DNA of 64,000 nucleotides from Streptomyces sp. CB02959 (lineage in GTDB: Bacteria; Actinomycetota; Actinomycetes; Streptomycetales; Streptomycetaceae), in contig NZ_NNBP01000018.1 of the NCBI RefSeq assembly GCF_002803155.1, forward strand, positions 62,001 to 126,000, written 5' to 3'. Within the stretch, counting starts at the first letter, position 1; the number at the start of each line of letters is the position of its first letter. The notes below the pieces were generated by a model that saw only the letters and a list, made by a program, of their open reading frames with translations, was not told the origin of the DNA and searched no databases. The translations under genes and the position numbers were made by a program. Below, in pieces: positions 50,397 to 59,057 of this stretch.

Positions 50397-50437
50397 GGGC
50401 CGCGCCGCTCCTCCGGGCGGGAGGTGCGGCGCGGCCC
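50397..50437 (-). terminator. Hairpin between the LolA-like and ABC ATPase genes
   Basis: Twelve perfect pairs, GGGCCGCGCCGC with GCGGCGCGGCCC, with a second small stem inside the loop. It lies 19 bases after the LolA-like stop. It may reduce read-through into the ABC genes or protect the first message. Confidence 0.6.
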
Positions 50438-50456
50438 GGCCGCGGGCCGTGGCCCG

Positions 50457-51710
50457 TTACTTCTTCGCGGCGTCGGCCGCGGCGATCAGGGCCTGCTTGT
50501 CGACGGCGCCGACGTAGACCGTGCCGTCGTCGGTCATCAGGGCGTTGACCAGGCGGGTGCTGAAGACGTGCCCGGAGCCGAACGAGCCGGTCACCTTGGT
50601 GCCCAGGCTGTCCAGGAACTTCCCGGCGTCGCCCTTGGCGAGCTGGTCCTTGCCGGCGTGGCCGCCGGCGCCCTTGACGGTGGCGATGGACGTCCAGCCC
50701 TTGCCGATGACGTCGAGCCCGCCGAAGTCCTTCGGGCCCTTGTGGTCCTTGAGGGCCTTCCCGTGCTGGCGGGCGGCCTGCTCCCCGGCCTTGTCGCCGT
50801 TGACGACCTTGGCGCCCTTCGGCGGCGTGAAGCTGAAGGTGTCCGCGGCCGGGCGGGCGAAGTCGACGCGGGTGTAGCCGACGTCGATCGCGGCCGGGCC
50901 GCCGCTCTTCGGGGTGAGGGTGAACTTCAGCGGGACGCCGTTGGCGGCGTCCACCGCGACCCGGATCGAGCCGACCGTGGAGGCGGTCTGCTTGGGCTTG
51001 ATGACGAGCTGGTACGCGTCCCGCCCGGCGACCTTGGCGGTGTCGCCGACCGTCACCGAGGTGGTGTCGCCGGCCTTCTCCAGGGCCGCCTTGGCGAGCT
51101 CCTGCGGGGTGGCGCTCTGCAGGCCCTTGGGGAGGCCCTCGGGCGCGCCGCGGTGCGTGCCGCGGTGGCCGTCCCGGGGGGCGGTGTGGTGCACGGCGCT
51201 GTTGCTGCCGCTGTCGTACGCCCAGACGTCCGCGCCGTTGTGGACGAGGGTGTAGTCGGCGGAGTTGCCGACGATCGACACCCGCTGCTTCTCCGGGCCG
51301 TCGACGGCGACCCGCAGGGTGTGCGTACCGGACGCCAGCTCGGTCAGCTTGCTCTGCGGCGACGCGGCACCGTCCGCACCGCCCCGGCCCTGCTCGGCGC
51401 CGCCGAAGCCACCGGCGCCGCCGGCGCCCATGCCACCCGGCAGGGAGGGCAGGCCGAGGTCCGTGGTGACCTGGACGGTGCCGGACAGCTGCTGGACATC
51501 GGACTTGGTGATCTTCGCTATCAGGTCCTGGGCGGAGATCTTCGGCAGGTCCGGAGAACCGGATCCGGCGAACGCCGGGACCAGCCCGATCGTCGCGGCC
51601 GCCACCCCCGCCACCGCGACCGGCACGCCGTACCGGACCGCCTTACGGCGCTTCGCGGAGCGCTCCCCGTCCCATTCCCCGGTGACCTCAGTCGGTTCGT
51701 TCCGTGGCAT
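50457..51710 (-). CDS. Membrane-anchored LolA-like protein (outer membrane lipoprotein carrier/RseB-like fold)
   Basis: 417 residues from the ATG at 51710 with GGAGG upstream. A charged N-terminus (RSAKRRKAVRYG) is followed by a hydrophobic segment at about 28-50, so it is membrane-anchored or secreted. The outer part contains repeated beta segments such as GTVQVTTDLGLPSL, HTLRVAVDGPEKQRVSI and VAGRDAYQLVIKPKQ, typical of LolA/RseB-like lipid- or peptide-binding folds of actinobacteria. Likely works with the ABC pair downstream. It has no lipobox cysteine. Confidence 0.78.
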   Translation of the reverse strand: MPRNEPTEVTGEWDGERSAKRRKAVRYGVPVAVAGVAAATIGLVPAFAGSGSPDLPKISAQDLIAKITKSDVQQLSGTVQVTTDLGLPSLPGGMGAGGAGGFGGAEQGRGGADGAASPQSKLTELASGTHTLRVAVDGPEKQRVSIVGNSADYTLVHNGADVWAYDSGSNSAVHHTAPRDGHRGTHRGAPEGLPKGLQSATPQELAKAALEKAGDTTSVTVGDTAKVAGRDAYQLVIKPKQTASTVGSIRVAVDAANGVPLKFTLTPKSGGPAAIDVGYTRVDFARPAADTFSFTPPKGAKVVNGDKAGEQAARQHGKALKDHKGPKDFGGLDVIGKGWTSIATVKGAGGHAGKDQLAKGDAGKFLDSLGTKVTGSFGSGHVFSTRLVNALMTDDGTVYVGAVDKQALIAAADAAKK

Positions 51711-52052
51711 CTGGCCTACCTCCGTCGTGTGCGGCGGTGCTGTGTCGTCCACTCGTCCACCCGCCGGGCCATGATGACCCGCCCCGCCGCCTCGTGATGC
51801 TCTCCATCTCACCAAAAGCCGCGGACCTTGGCGTCAACCCGCAGGGCCAACTCCACGTACTGCTGAGGGATGACATCCGGTCACCGTCCGGCGGAACCCG
51901 TACTCCGCCGGTCGCACCGCCCGGCGGGGATGCCTTAGGGGAAGACGTCCGGGACGCCCGGGATGTCAGGGACGAACGGGACGTCAGAGGCGAACGGGGA
52001 AGCCCCGCGGCGCCGGGAACGCGACGCGCGGCGCACATCCGCCCCGCGGGAC
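51711..52052. other. Gap of about 340 bases with a degenerate 9-base repeat
   Basis: No gene is seen between the LolA-like start and the polyprenyl synthase stop. At 51947-52000 six degenerate 9-base units run without interruption (GTCCGGGAC, GCCCGGGAT, GTCAGGGAC, GAACGGGAC and two weaker). The promoter of the LolA-like operon should lie at the left end. Confidence 0.5.
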
Positions 52053-53066
52053 TCAGCCCGCCCGGTGCACCACGGTGTCGCAGAGCCCCACCAGGGCGGC
52101 CTTCGCCGTGCACTCGGGCAGCGGCGCCAGCGTGTCGCGGGCCTGCTCGGCGTAGCGCACGGTGTCCCGGCGGGCCTGCTCCAGGGCCGGGTGGGCGCGC
52201 AGTCCGGCCAGCGCCTCGGCGTGCCGGGCGTCGTCGGTGAGGTCGCCGGCCAGCAGCTCGCACAGCGCACGGTCCTCGGCGGTGCCGGCGCTGCTCTCGG
52301 CCAGCGCCCGCAGCCGCAGGACGGGCAGCGTCGCGATGCCCTCGCGCAGGTCCGTACCGGGCGTCTTGCCGGACTCGTGCGAGTCGCTGGCGATGTCCAG
52401 GACGTCGTCGGCCAGCTGGAAGGCGGTGCCCAGCCGCTCGCCGTACTGGGTGAGGATGTTGGCCGTCGACTCCTCGGCGCCCGACATCATGGCGCCGAAG
52501 CGGCAGGCCACGGCGACCAGCGAACCGGTCTTGCCCGCGAGGACGTCCAGGTAGTGGTCGATCGGGTCGCGGCCGTCGCGCGGTCCCGCGGTCTCCAGGA
52601 TCTGGCCGGTCACCAGGCGCTCGAACGCCTCGGCCTGGATCCGGACGGCCTCGGGCCCGAGGTCGGCGAGGATGTGCGAGGCGCGGGCGAAGAGGAAGTC
52701 GCCGGTCAGGACCGCGACGGAGTTGCCCCAGCGGGCGTTGGCGCTGGCCACCCCGCGGCGCACGTCGGCCTCGTCCATCACGTCGTCGTGGTACAGCGTC
52801 GCCAGGTGCGTCAGCTCCACGACGACGGCGGAGGGCACCACGCCCGGGCTGTGGGGGTCGCCGAACTGGGCGGCCAGCATCACCAGCAGCGGCCGGAACC
52901 GCTTGCCGCCCGCGCGCACGAGATGCTGCGCGGCTTCGGTGATGAACGGCACGTCGCTCTTGGTGGCCTCCAGCAGGCCCTCCTCGACAGCCGCCAACCC
53001 GGCCTGGACACCGGCCTCAAGAGCCTGGTCCCGCACGCTCAGCCCGAAGGGCCCGACGACGGTCAC
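52053..53066 (-). CDS. Long-chain polyprenyl diphosphate synthase
   Basis: All-trans prenyl transferase that extends farnesyl or geranylgeranyl diphosphate with isopentenyl diphosphate; the product probably forms the menaquinone side chain. 337 residues from the GTG at 53066 with AGGAG upstream; the open frame reaches further but the conserved start VTVVGPFGLSVRDQALEAG supports this one. First aspartate-rich motif DDVMD in LYHDDVMDEADVRRG, second DDVLD in QLADDVLDIASD; GGKRFRPLL is the IPP-binding region. No tiny-chain block is obvious, so chain length is not read. Menaquinone would feed both complex I loci here. Confidence 0.92.
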   Translation of the reverse strand: MTVVGPFGLSVRDQALEAGVQAGLAAVEEGLLEATKSDVPFITEAAQHLVRAGGKRFRPLLVMLAAQFGDPHSPGVVPSAVVVELTHLATLYHDDVMDEADVRRGVASANARWGNSVAVLTGDFLFARASHILADLGPEAVRIQAEAFERLVTGQILETAGPRDGRDPIDHYLDVLAGKTGSLVAVACRFGAMMSGAEESTANILTQYGERLGTAFQLADDVLDIASDSHESGKTPGTDLREGIATLPVLRLRALAESSAGTAEDRALCELLAGDLTDDARHAEALAGLRAHPALEQARRDTVRYAEQARDTLAPLPECTAKAALVGLCDTVVHRAG

Positions 53067-53778
53067 GAGGGGTACTCCTGTCTGCTGACGATCAAACTGA
53101 ATGTCGATCTGTCGCTGTCTCCACCATTGGCCAGCGTATCCGGTCACGGTTGGATCACCGCGAGCGCCCGCCCCCCGAACCACTCGCCCAGCACAGAAGC
53201 CGTCCCGTGAGTACGTTTCCGAGCGTCGCCCGACGCGGCTTTTCCGTGGGAGGAATGGGGCAGCAGGGGCGTGAAACGACTCAAGAACCTCTGGTGTCAC
53301 AGCGGTAACAGGCAGACCGGACACCGGCGGGCCGCGGACGCCCCGTCGGCCGCATATCGCCGTTCACTCTCCCCGGTAGGGAGCGGAGTGAGCAATGTCC
53401 GTATATCGCTCCCGGCCGCCACTTCCACCGCCCCGGACACCGCGCCCCCGCTCCCCCCACGACCACTTCGACCACCGCGACCGCTCCGACCACTTCCACC
53501 ACCAGGCGCAGCGTGACCGAATTGCACAGTACGGCAAGGTATTTCCCGGCTTCGGCGGCCCGCTGCGCCCCGGCCCCGCCGCCCCGCCCGGCACTTCCCG
53601 GCCCGGGACCGCCCGTTCCCGGCCGAGGACCACCCCACTGATCGCCACCGGCCGTACCCTGATCGCGGACCCACCGGTCCACGGGGCACCTCTCCCCAGG
53701 CTCTCCACGCGGTTCGAGCAGGGGACACCCCATCGGCCGGCCGCCCACCGGCGACGACGAACGCGAGGAGCAGACTCC
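53067..53778. other. Gap of about 700 bases between divergent genes
   Basis: Between the polyprenyl synthase and fumarylacetoacetase starts no gene is convincing; open frames there are proline-, arginine- and serine-rich chance products. A bulged stem pairs TCACTC...TCCC with GGGA...GAGTGA near 53366-53395. A run of GACCAC/GACCGC-type units occurs around 53460-53505. Promoters of both flanking genes must lie here. Confidence 0.45.
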
Positions 53779-54999
53779 ATGCCCGAGCAGAGCCCGTTCG
53801 ATCTGGCGGAAGGCGACCCCTTCGGCCCGCACACCCTCCCCTACGGCGTCTTCAGCACCGCCGACGCGCCCGGCCTGCGCCGGCTCGGCGTCCGCTACGG
53901 CCGCCACGTCCTGGACCTGGCCGCCCTGCCCGACGCCCTGCCCGACGTCGTCCCCGCGCCGCACGCCGCACTGCTCACCGCCGCCACCCTCAACCCGCTG
54001 CTGGCCGCCGGCCGCCCCGTCTGGCAGAAGGTCCACGCGGCGGTCCGCACCGCCCTGACCGACCCCGCGCACCGCACCGCGGTGGCCCCGCTGCTGCGCC
54101 CGTTGGACGACGGCCTCACCCTCCACCTGCCCTTCGAGGTCGCCGACTACGTCGACTTCTACTCCAGCGAGCACCACGCCACCAACGTCGGCCGGATCTT
54201 CCGCCCCGACGGCGCCGCCCTGCCGCCCAACTGGAAGCACCTGCCGATCGGTTACCACGGCCGGGCCGGCACCGTCGTCGTCTCCGGCACCCCGGTGGTG
54301 CGGCCGCACGGCCAGCGCAAGACCCCGGCCGACGCCGCGCCGCTCTTCGGCCCGTCCACCCGCCTGGACATCGAGGCCGAGGTCGGCTTCGTCGTCGGCA
54401 CGCCCTCCGCGCTCCACGCGCCGGTCGGCCTGGACGCCTTCCGGGACCACGTCTTCGGCGTCTGCCTGGTCAACGACTGGTCCGCACGCGACATCCAGGC
54501 CTGGGAGTACGTGCCGCTCGGCCCGTTCCTCGGCAAGTCCTTCGCGACCTCCGTCTCCGCCTGGATCACCCCGCTCGACGCCTTCGACGCGGCCCGCACC
54601 GCGCCGCCCGCCCGGGACGTACCGGCGCTGCCGTACCTGGACGACACCGCCGCCGAGCCGGGCGGCCTCGACCTGCGGATCGAGGTGCGGCTCAACGGCG
54701 AGGTGATCTCCCGCCCGCCGTTCGCCGCGATGTACTGGACGGCCGCCCAGCAGTTGGCCCACATGACCGTCAACGGCGCCTCGCTGCGCACCGGCGACCT
54801 CTACGCCTCCGGCACCGTCTCCGGGCCCGAACCCGACCAGCTCGGCTGCCTGCTGGAGCTCACCCAGGGCAAGGGCCCCTACCTCCAGGACGGCGACGAG
54901 ATCACCCTCACCGCCTGGGCACCCGGCCCGGACGGCGCCCGGATCGGGCTCGGCGAGGTCACCGGCCGGGTGCTGCCCGCCCGGGAGTTCCCGGCGTGA
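53779..54999 (+). CDS. fahA: Fumarylacetoacetase
   Basis: Last enzyme of tyrosine/phenylalanine degradation: splits fumarylacetoacetate to fumarate and acetoacetate. 406 residues. The calcium ligand D126 and catalytic H133 lie in YVDFYSSEHHATNVG, at the same numbers as in mammalian enzymes. Further ligands are in EAEVGF and NDWSARDIQAWEYVPLGPFLGKSF (in two parts, ending at the conserved lysine). ATG at 53779 with GAGGAG upstream. Single gene; the rest of the homogentisate pathway is not nearby. Confidence 0.96.
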   Translation: MPEQSPFDLAEGDPFGPHTLPYGVFSTADAPGLRRLGVRYGRHVLDLAALPDALPDVVPAPHAALLTAATLNPLLAAGRPVWQKVHAAVRTALTDPAHRTAVAPLLRPLDDGLTLHLPFEVADYVDFYSSEHHATNVGRIFRPDGAALPPNWKHLPIGYHGRAGTVVVSGTPVVRPHGQRKTPADAAPLFGPSTRLDIEAEVGFVVGTPSALHAPVGLDAFRDHVFGVCLVNDWSARDIQAWEYVPLGPFLGKSFATSVSAWITPLDAFDAARTAPPARDVPALPYLDDTAAEPGGLDLRIEVRLNGEVISRPPFAAMYWTAAQQLAHMTVNGASLRTGDLYASGTVSGPEPDQLGCLLELTQGKGPYLQDGDEITLTAWAPGPDGARIGLGEVTGRVLPAREFPA

Positions 55000-55062
55000 C
55001 CCCCCGCCCGGCGCCTCCGCTCGCCCTCCCCGAGGAGCTGCCGCCGGGCAACGGACACCGCG

Positions 55063-55089
55063 CGGCCCGCCGCGAGCCGCGGCGGGCCG
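55063..55089 (+). terminator. Terminator downstream of fahA
   Basis: Eleven perfect pairs, CGGCCCGCCGC with GCGGCGGGCCG, five-base loop, 64 bases after the stop codon. Confidence 0.7.
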
Positions 55090-55171
55090 GCTGACCGCGT
55101 CGCTCACCCGCCGGCCGCCCCGGCCCGCTGCTAGCCTCACGTCTCCCTGTCCCACAACGGAGGAGACGTAC

Positions 55172-55660
55172 GTGCGCAAGGCAGCGCAGTTCGCCGGGGC
55201 GGCCACCATCGCCGCGCTGCTGCTCAGCGGTTGCGGAAGCAGCGGCGGCAGCGGCAAGGACGCGAGCGCCCCGAGCAAGGCTCCGGAGGCCACCCCGACG
55301 GCCGCGGGCGGCGGCGACGGCAAGGCCGCGGACCCCACCGCCGTCGAGGGCGCCTGGAAGGGCGGCACGCCCGCCAGCCCGCTGGTCCTGGTGGTGGCCC
55401 AGGGCACCGTCGCGTTCAGCAACGGGCACAAGGCCGCGTGCATGGGCAAGGTCGAGAAGATGGCCGGGATGGCCATGGCCGTCCTCAAGTGCACCGACGG
55501 CGACACCACCCGCACCATGGGCACCCTCAAGCCCGGCGCGGACGGCAAGACCCTGACCGTCCGCTGGAAGGGCGGCCCGACCGACGAGTACACCAAGACC
55601 GACGACGGCAGCATCAAGATCCCGGACCTGCCGAAGATCCCGGATATGCCCAAGAGCTGA
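55172..55660 (+). CDS. Small secreted lipoprotein
   Basis: 162 residues from GTG with GGAGGAGA upstream. Signal peptide with lipobox LSGC, acylated cysteine at 21, then a Gly/Ser/Ala linker to about 55. The mature domain of about 90 residues (EGAWKGGTPASPLVLVV, NGHKAACMGKVEKM, KCTDGDTTRTMGTLKPG) looks beta-rich with two cysteines that could form a disulfide. It ends in a Pro/Lys repeat KIPDLPKIPDMPKS. I do not recognise a functional family. Confidence 0.82.
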   Translation: MRKAAQFAGAATIAALLLSGCGSSGGSGKDASAPSKAPEATPTAAGGGDGKAADPTAVEGAWKGGTPASPLVLVVAQGTVAFSNGHKAACMGKVEKMAGMAMAVLKCTDGDTTRTMGTLKPGADGKTLTVRWKGGPTDEYTKTDDGSIKIPDLPKIPDMPKS

Positions 55661-55684
55661 CCGCGGCCCCGTACCGCGGCGCAA

Positions 55685-55729
55685 CGGCCGCCGCCCGGCG
55701 CCCCCTTCCGGGGCACCGGGCGGCGGCCG
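55685..55729. terminator. Bidirectional terminator between lipoprotein gene and nuoN
   Basis: Fourteen perfect pairs (55685-55698 with 55716-55729) with more G-C pairing inside the loop. It lies in the 86-base gap between convergent stops and can end the main nuo operon. Confidence 0.85.
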
Positions 55730-55746
55730 TGCGCCTGGCGGGCGGA

Positions 55747-57399
55747 TCAGCGGATGAAGACCCCCGCGTGCCCGGCCAGGTCGAGGAAGTACTGCGGTGC
55801 CACACCCAGCACCAGCGTGGCCGCGACACCGACCGCGATGGCGGTGGACGTCAGCACGCTGGGCACCGCGACCGTCGGACCGTCCGCCTTCGGCTCGCTG
55901 AAGAACATCAGCACGATCACCCGGATGTAGAAGAACGCCGCGATCGCCGAGGAGATCACACCGACCACCACCAGCCAGCCCGCGCCGCTCTCCGCCGCCG
56001 CCTTGAACACCGCGAACTTCCCGGCGAAGCCGGACGTCAGCGGGATGCCCGCGAAGGCCAGCAGGAAGACCGCGAAGACCGCGGCCACCAGGGGCGAACG
56101 CCGCCCGAGCCCGGCCCACTTGGACAGGTGGGTGGCCTCGCCGCCGGCGTCCCGGACCAGCGTCACCACGGCGAACGCGCCGAGCGTGACGAAGGAGTAC
56201 GCCGCCAGATAGAAGAGCACCGAGGAGATGCCGTCCTGGCTGGCGGCGATGACACCGGCGAGGATGAACCCGGCGTGCGCGATGGAGGAGTAGGCCAGCA
56301 GCCGCTTGATGTCGGTCTGGGTGATGGCCAGGACCGCACCGCCCAGCATCGTCAGGATCGCCACGCCCCACATCACCGGCCGCCAGTCCCAGCGCATGCC
56401 GGGCAGGGCCACGTACAGTAGCCGCAGCAGCGCGCCGAACGCGGCGACCTTGGTGGCGGCCGCCATGAAGCCCGTCACCGGGGTGGGGGCGCCCTGGTAG
56501 ACGTCCGGCGTCCACATGTGGAAGGGCACCGCGCCGACCTTGAACAGCAGGCCCATCAGCACCAGCGCCCCACCGATCAGCAGCAGCGCGTCATTGCCCA
56601 TCGTGCCGGCCAGCGCCGGGTCGACCTGCCGGGCGCCGTCCGAGATCACCTCGGCGATCCCGGCGTACGTCACGGTGCCGGCGTAGCCGTAGAGCAGGGC
56701 CACGCCGAACAGCAGGAAGGCCGAGGAGAAGGCCCCGAGGAGGAAGTACTTCACCGCGGACTCCTGCGAGAGCAGCCGCTGGCGGCGGGCCAGCGCGCAC
56801 AGGATGTACAGCGGGAGGGAGAAGACCTCCAGAGCGATGAAGAGGGTCAGCAGGTCGTTGGCGGCCGGGAAGACCAGCATGCCGCCGACCGCGAAGAGCA
56901 GGATCGGGAAGACCTCGGTGGTGGTGAACCCGGCCTTGACCGCGGTCTGTTCGGCCTCCCCGCCGGGGACCGCCGCGGCCTGCGCGGCGAAGGAGTCCAC
57001 CCGCTTGCCGTGTGCCGCCGGGTCCAGCCGCCGCTCGGCGAAGGTGAAGACCGCGATCAGCGACACCAGCAGGATCGTGCCCTGAAGGAACAGCGCCGGG
57101 CCGTCCACCGCGATCGCGCCCATCGCGGCCAGATGCGCCTTGGACGAGCCGAAGCCGCCCGCCGCCAGGCCGATCACCGCGGCGAACGCGGCGGCCAGCG
57201 CCACCACGGACAGCAGCAGCTGCGCGTAGTAGCGGCCGCGGCGCGGCAGGAACGCCTCGATCAGGACGCCGACGACCGCGGCGCCCAGGATGATGAGCGT
57301 CGGCGACAGCTGTACGTACTCGATCTGCGGGGCCGGGATCTTGCCCGGCGTCCCGGCCGCCGCTGTCCACAGGCTGTGGACACTCGCCACGGAACTCAC
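55747..57399 (-). CDS. nuoN: NADH-quinone oxidoreductase subunit N, main locus
   Basis: Pump subunit of the complex I membrane arm, 550 residues, about 14 helices. The TM5 glutamate is in FIALEVFSLPLYILCALARR and the TM7 lysine in LFKVGAVPFHMWTPDVYQGAPTP. YSSIAHAGFILAGVI follows. An insert of about 40 residues (RRLDPAAHGKRVDSF to EAEQTAVKAG) lies between early helices. GTG start overlaps the nuoM stop by four bases. Last gene of the operon. Confidence 0.97.
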   Translation of the reverse strand: MSSVASVHSLWTAAAGTPGKIPAPQIEYVQLSPTLIILGAAVVGVLIEAFLPRRGRYYAQLLLSVVALAAAFAAVIGLAAGGFGSSKAHLAAMGAIAVDGPALFLQGTILLVSLIAVFTFAERRLDPAAHGKRVDSFAAQAAAVPGGEAEQTAVKAGFTTTEVFPILLFAVGGMLVFPAANDLLTLFIALEVFSLPLYILCALARRQRLLSQESAVKYFLLGAFSSAFLLFGVALLYGYAGTVTYAGIAEVISDGARQVDPALAGTMGNDALLLIGGALVLMGLLFKVGAVPFHMWTPDVYQGAPTPVTGFMAAATKVAAFGALLRLLYVALPGMRWDWRPVMWGVAILTMLGGAVLAITQTDIKRLLAYSSIAHAGFILAGVIAASQDGISSVLFYLAAYSFVTLGAFAVVTLVRDAGGEATHLSKWAGLGRRSPLVAAVFAVFLLAFAGIPLTSGFAGKFAVFKAAAESGAGWLVVVGVISSAIAAFFYIRVIVLMFFSEPKADGPTVAVPSVLTSTAIAVGVAATLVLGVAPQYFLDLAGHAGVFIR

Positions 57400-59054
57400 T
57401 TCGCGGCCTCCGCGTCTTGGGAGTGCGCGGTCTGGCCGTGCCGGCCTCCACCGGGCACGGCGTCCACCTGCACGCTGGGCTTGGGATCCTGCTTGTCCAC
57501 GACGGACAGGGTGTGCTGGACCGCCGGATTGACGATGTCGGTGAGCGGCTTGGGATACACCCCGAGGAAGAGCAGCAGCGCGATCAGCGGCACGACCACC
57601 ACCAGCTCCCGCGCCTTCAGGTCGGGCATCTTCCCGACCTCCGCCTTGACCGGGCCGGTCATCGTCCGCTGGTACAGCACGAGGACGTAGAGCGCGGCCA
57701 GGACGATGCCGAAGGTGGCGATGATCCCGACCGCCGGATAGCGGCTGAACGTGCCGACCAGGACCAGGAATTCACTGACGAACGGGGCCAGGCCGGGCAG
57801 CGACAGGGTGGCCAGACCGCCGACCAGGAAGGTGCCGGCGAGGACCGGGGCGACCTTCTGGACGCCGCCGTAGTCCGCGATCAGCCGCGAGCCACGGCGG
57901 CTGATCAGGAAGCCGGCCACCAGCATCAGCGCGGCGGTCGAGATGCCGTGGTTGACCATGTAGAGCGTCGCGCCGCCCTGGCCCTGGGAGGTCATCGCGA
58001 AGATGCCCAGGATGATGAAGCCGAAGTGCGAGATCGAGGCGTAGGCGATCAGCCGCTTGATGTCCCGCTGGCCGACCGCGAGCAGCGCGCCGTAGACGAT
58101 GCTGATCAGCGCCAGCGCCAGGATCACCGGAGTGGCCCAGCTGCTGGCCTCCGGGAAGAGCTGGAGGCAGAAGCGGAGCATCGCGAAGGTGCCGACCTTG
58201 TCGACGACCGCGGTGATCAGCACCGCGACCGGGGAGGTCGCCTCGCCCATGGCGTTGGGCAGCCAGGTGTGCAGCGGCCACAGCGGGGCCTTCACCGCGA
58301 AGGCGAAGAAGAAGCCGAGGAAGAGCAGCCGCTCGGTGCCGGTGCCGATGCTCAGCGCGCCGGACGCCCGGGCGTCGACGATCTGCTGGAGCGAGAAGGT
58401 GCCGGTGCCCAACTGGTGGGCGGTGACGGCGTACAGCCCGATCACCGCGGCCAGCATGATCAGACCGCCGACGAGGTTGTAGAGCAGGAACTTCACCGCG
58501 GCGTACGAACGCTGGGCGGCGGCCTGCTGCTCGCCCCGTCCGCCGGCCCGGTCCCCGAAGCCGCCGATGAGGAAGTACATCGGGATCAGCATGGCTTCGA
58601 AGAAGACGTAGAAGAGGAAGACGTCGGTGGCCTCGAAGGAGAGCACCACCATCGCCTCGACGGCCAGGATCAGCGCGAAGAAGCCCTGGGTGGGCCGCCA
58701 GCGGCGATTGGGCTCCGCGCCCTCCAGCGGGTCGGCGTCGTGCCAGCCGGCCAGGATGACGAACGGGATCAGCAGCGCGGTCAGCGCGATCAGGGCGACC
58801 GCGATGCCGTCCACGCCGAGGTCGTACCGGACCCCGAAGTCCCGGATCCAGGCATGGGATTCGGTGAGCTGGAACGGCCCCTTGGCACCGGGGTCGAAGC
58901 GCACCGCGATCACCAGCGCCAGCGCCAGCGTGGCCAGCGAGAACAGCAGCGCCAGCCACTTGGCGGCGGTGCGCTTGGCGGCGGGCACCGCGGCGGTGGC
59001 GATCGCACCGATCGCCGGTACCGCGGCGGTCGCCGTCAGCAGGGGAAACGACAT
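57396..59054 (-). CDS. nuoM: NADH-quinone oxidoreductase subunit M, main locus
   Basis: Pump subunit, 552 residues, about 14 helices. TM5 glutamate in FYVFFEAMLIPMYFLIGGFG, TM7 motif KAPLWPLHTWLPNAMGEATSP, then YASISHFGFIILGIFAM. The C-terminal tail of about 40 residues is hydrophilic. ATG three bases after the nuoL stop. Compared with NuoM2, the distal TM7 motif differs (NAMGEA versus DAHTAA). Confidence 0.97.
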   Translation of the reverse strand: MSFPLLTATAAVPAIGAIATAAVPAAKRTAAKWLALLFSLATLALALVIAVRFDPGAKGPFQLTESHAWIRDFGVRYDLGVDGIAVALIALTALLIPFVILAGWHDADPLEGAEPNRRWRPTQGFFALILAVEAMVVLSFEATDVFLFYVFFEAMLIPMYFLIGGFGDRAGGRGEQQAAAQRSYAAVKFLLYNLVGGLIMLAAVIGLYAVTAHQLGTGTFSLQQIVDARASGALSIGTGTERLLFLGFFFAFAVKAPLWPLHTWLPNAMGEATSPVAVLITAVVDKVGTFAMLRFCLQLFPEASSWATPVILALALISIVYGALLAVGQRDIKRLIAYASISHFGFIILGIFAMTSQGQGGATLYMVNHGISTAALMLVAGFLISRRGSRLIADYGGVQKVAPVLAGTFLVGGLATLSLPGLAPFVSEFLVLVGTFSRYPAVGIIATFGIVLAALYVLVLYQRTMTGPVKAEVGKMPDLKARELVVVVPLIALLLFLGVYPKPLTDIVNPAVQHTLSVVDKQDPKPSVQVDAVPGGGRHGQTAHSQDAEAAK

Positions 59055-59057
59055 GGC

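Noticed and set aside
53271..53516. An 81-codon plus-strand frame in the polyprenyl synthase/fahA gap
   Set aside because: No ribosome binding site, a Pro/Arg/Ala-rich end and no known family; more likely chance.
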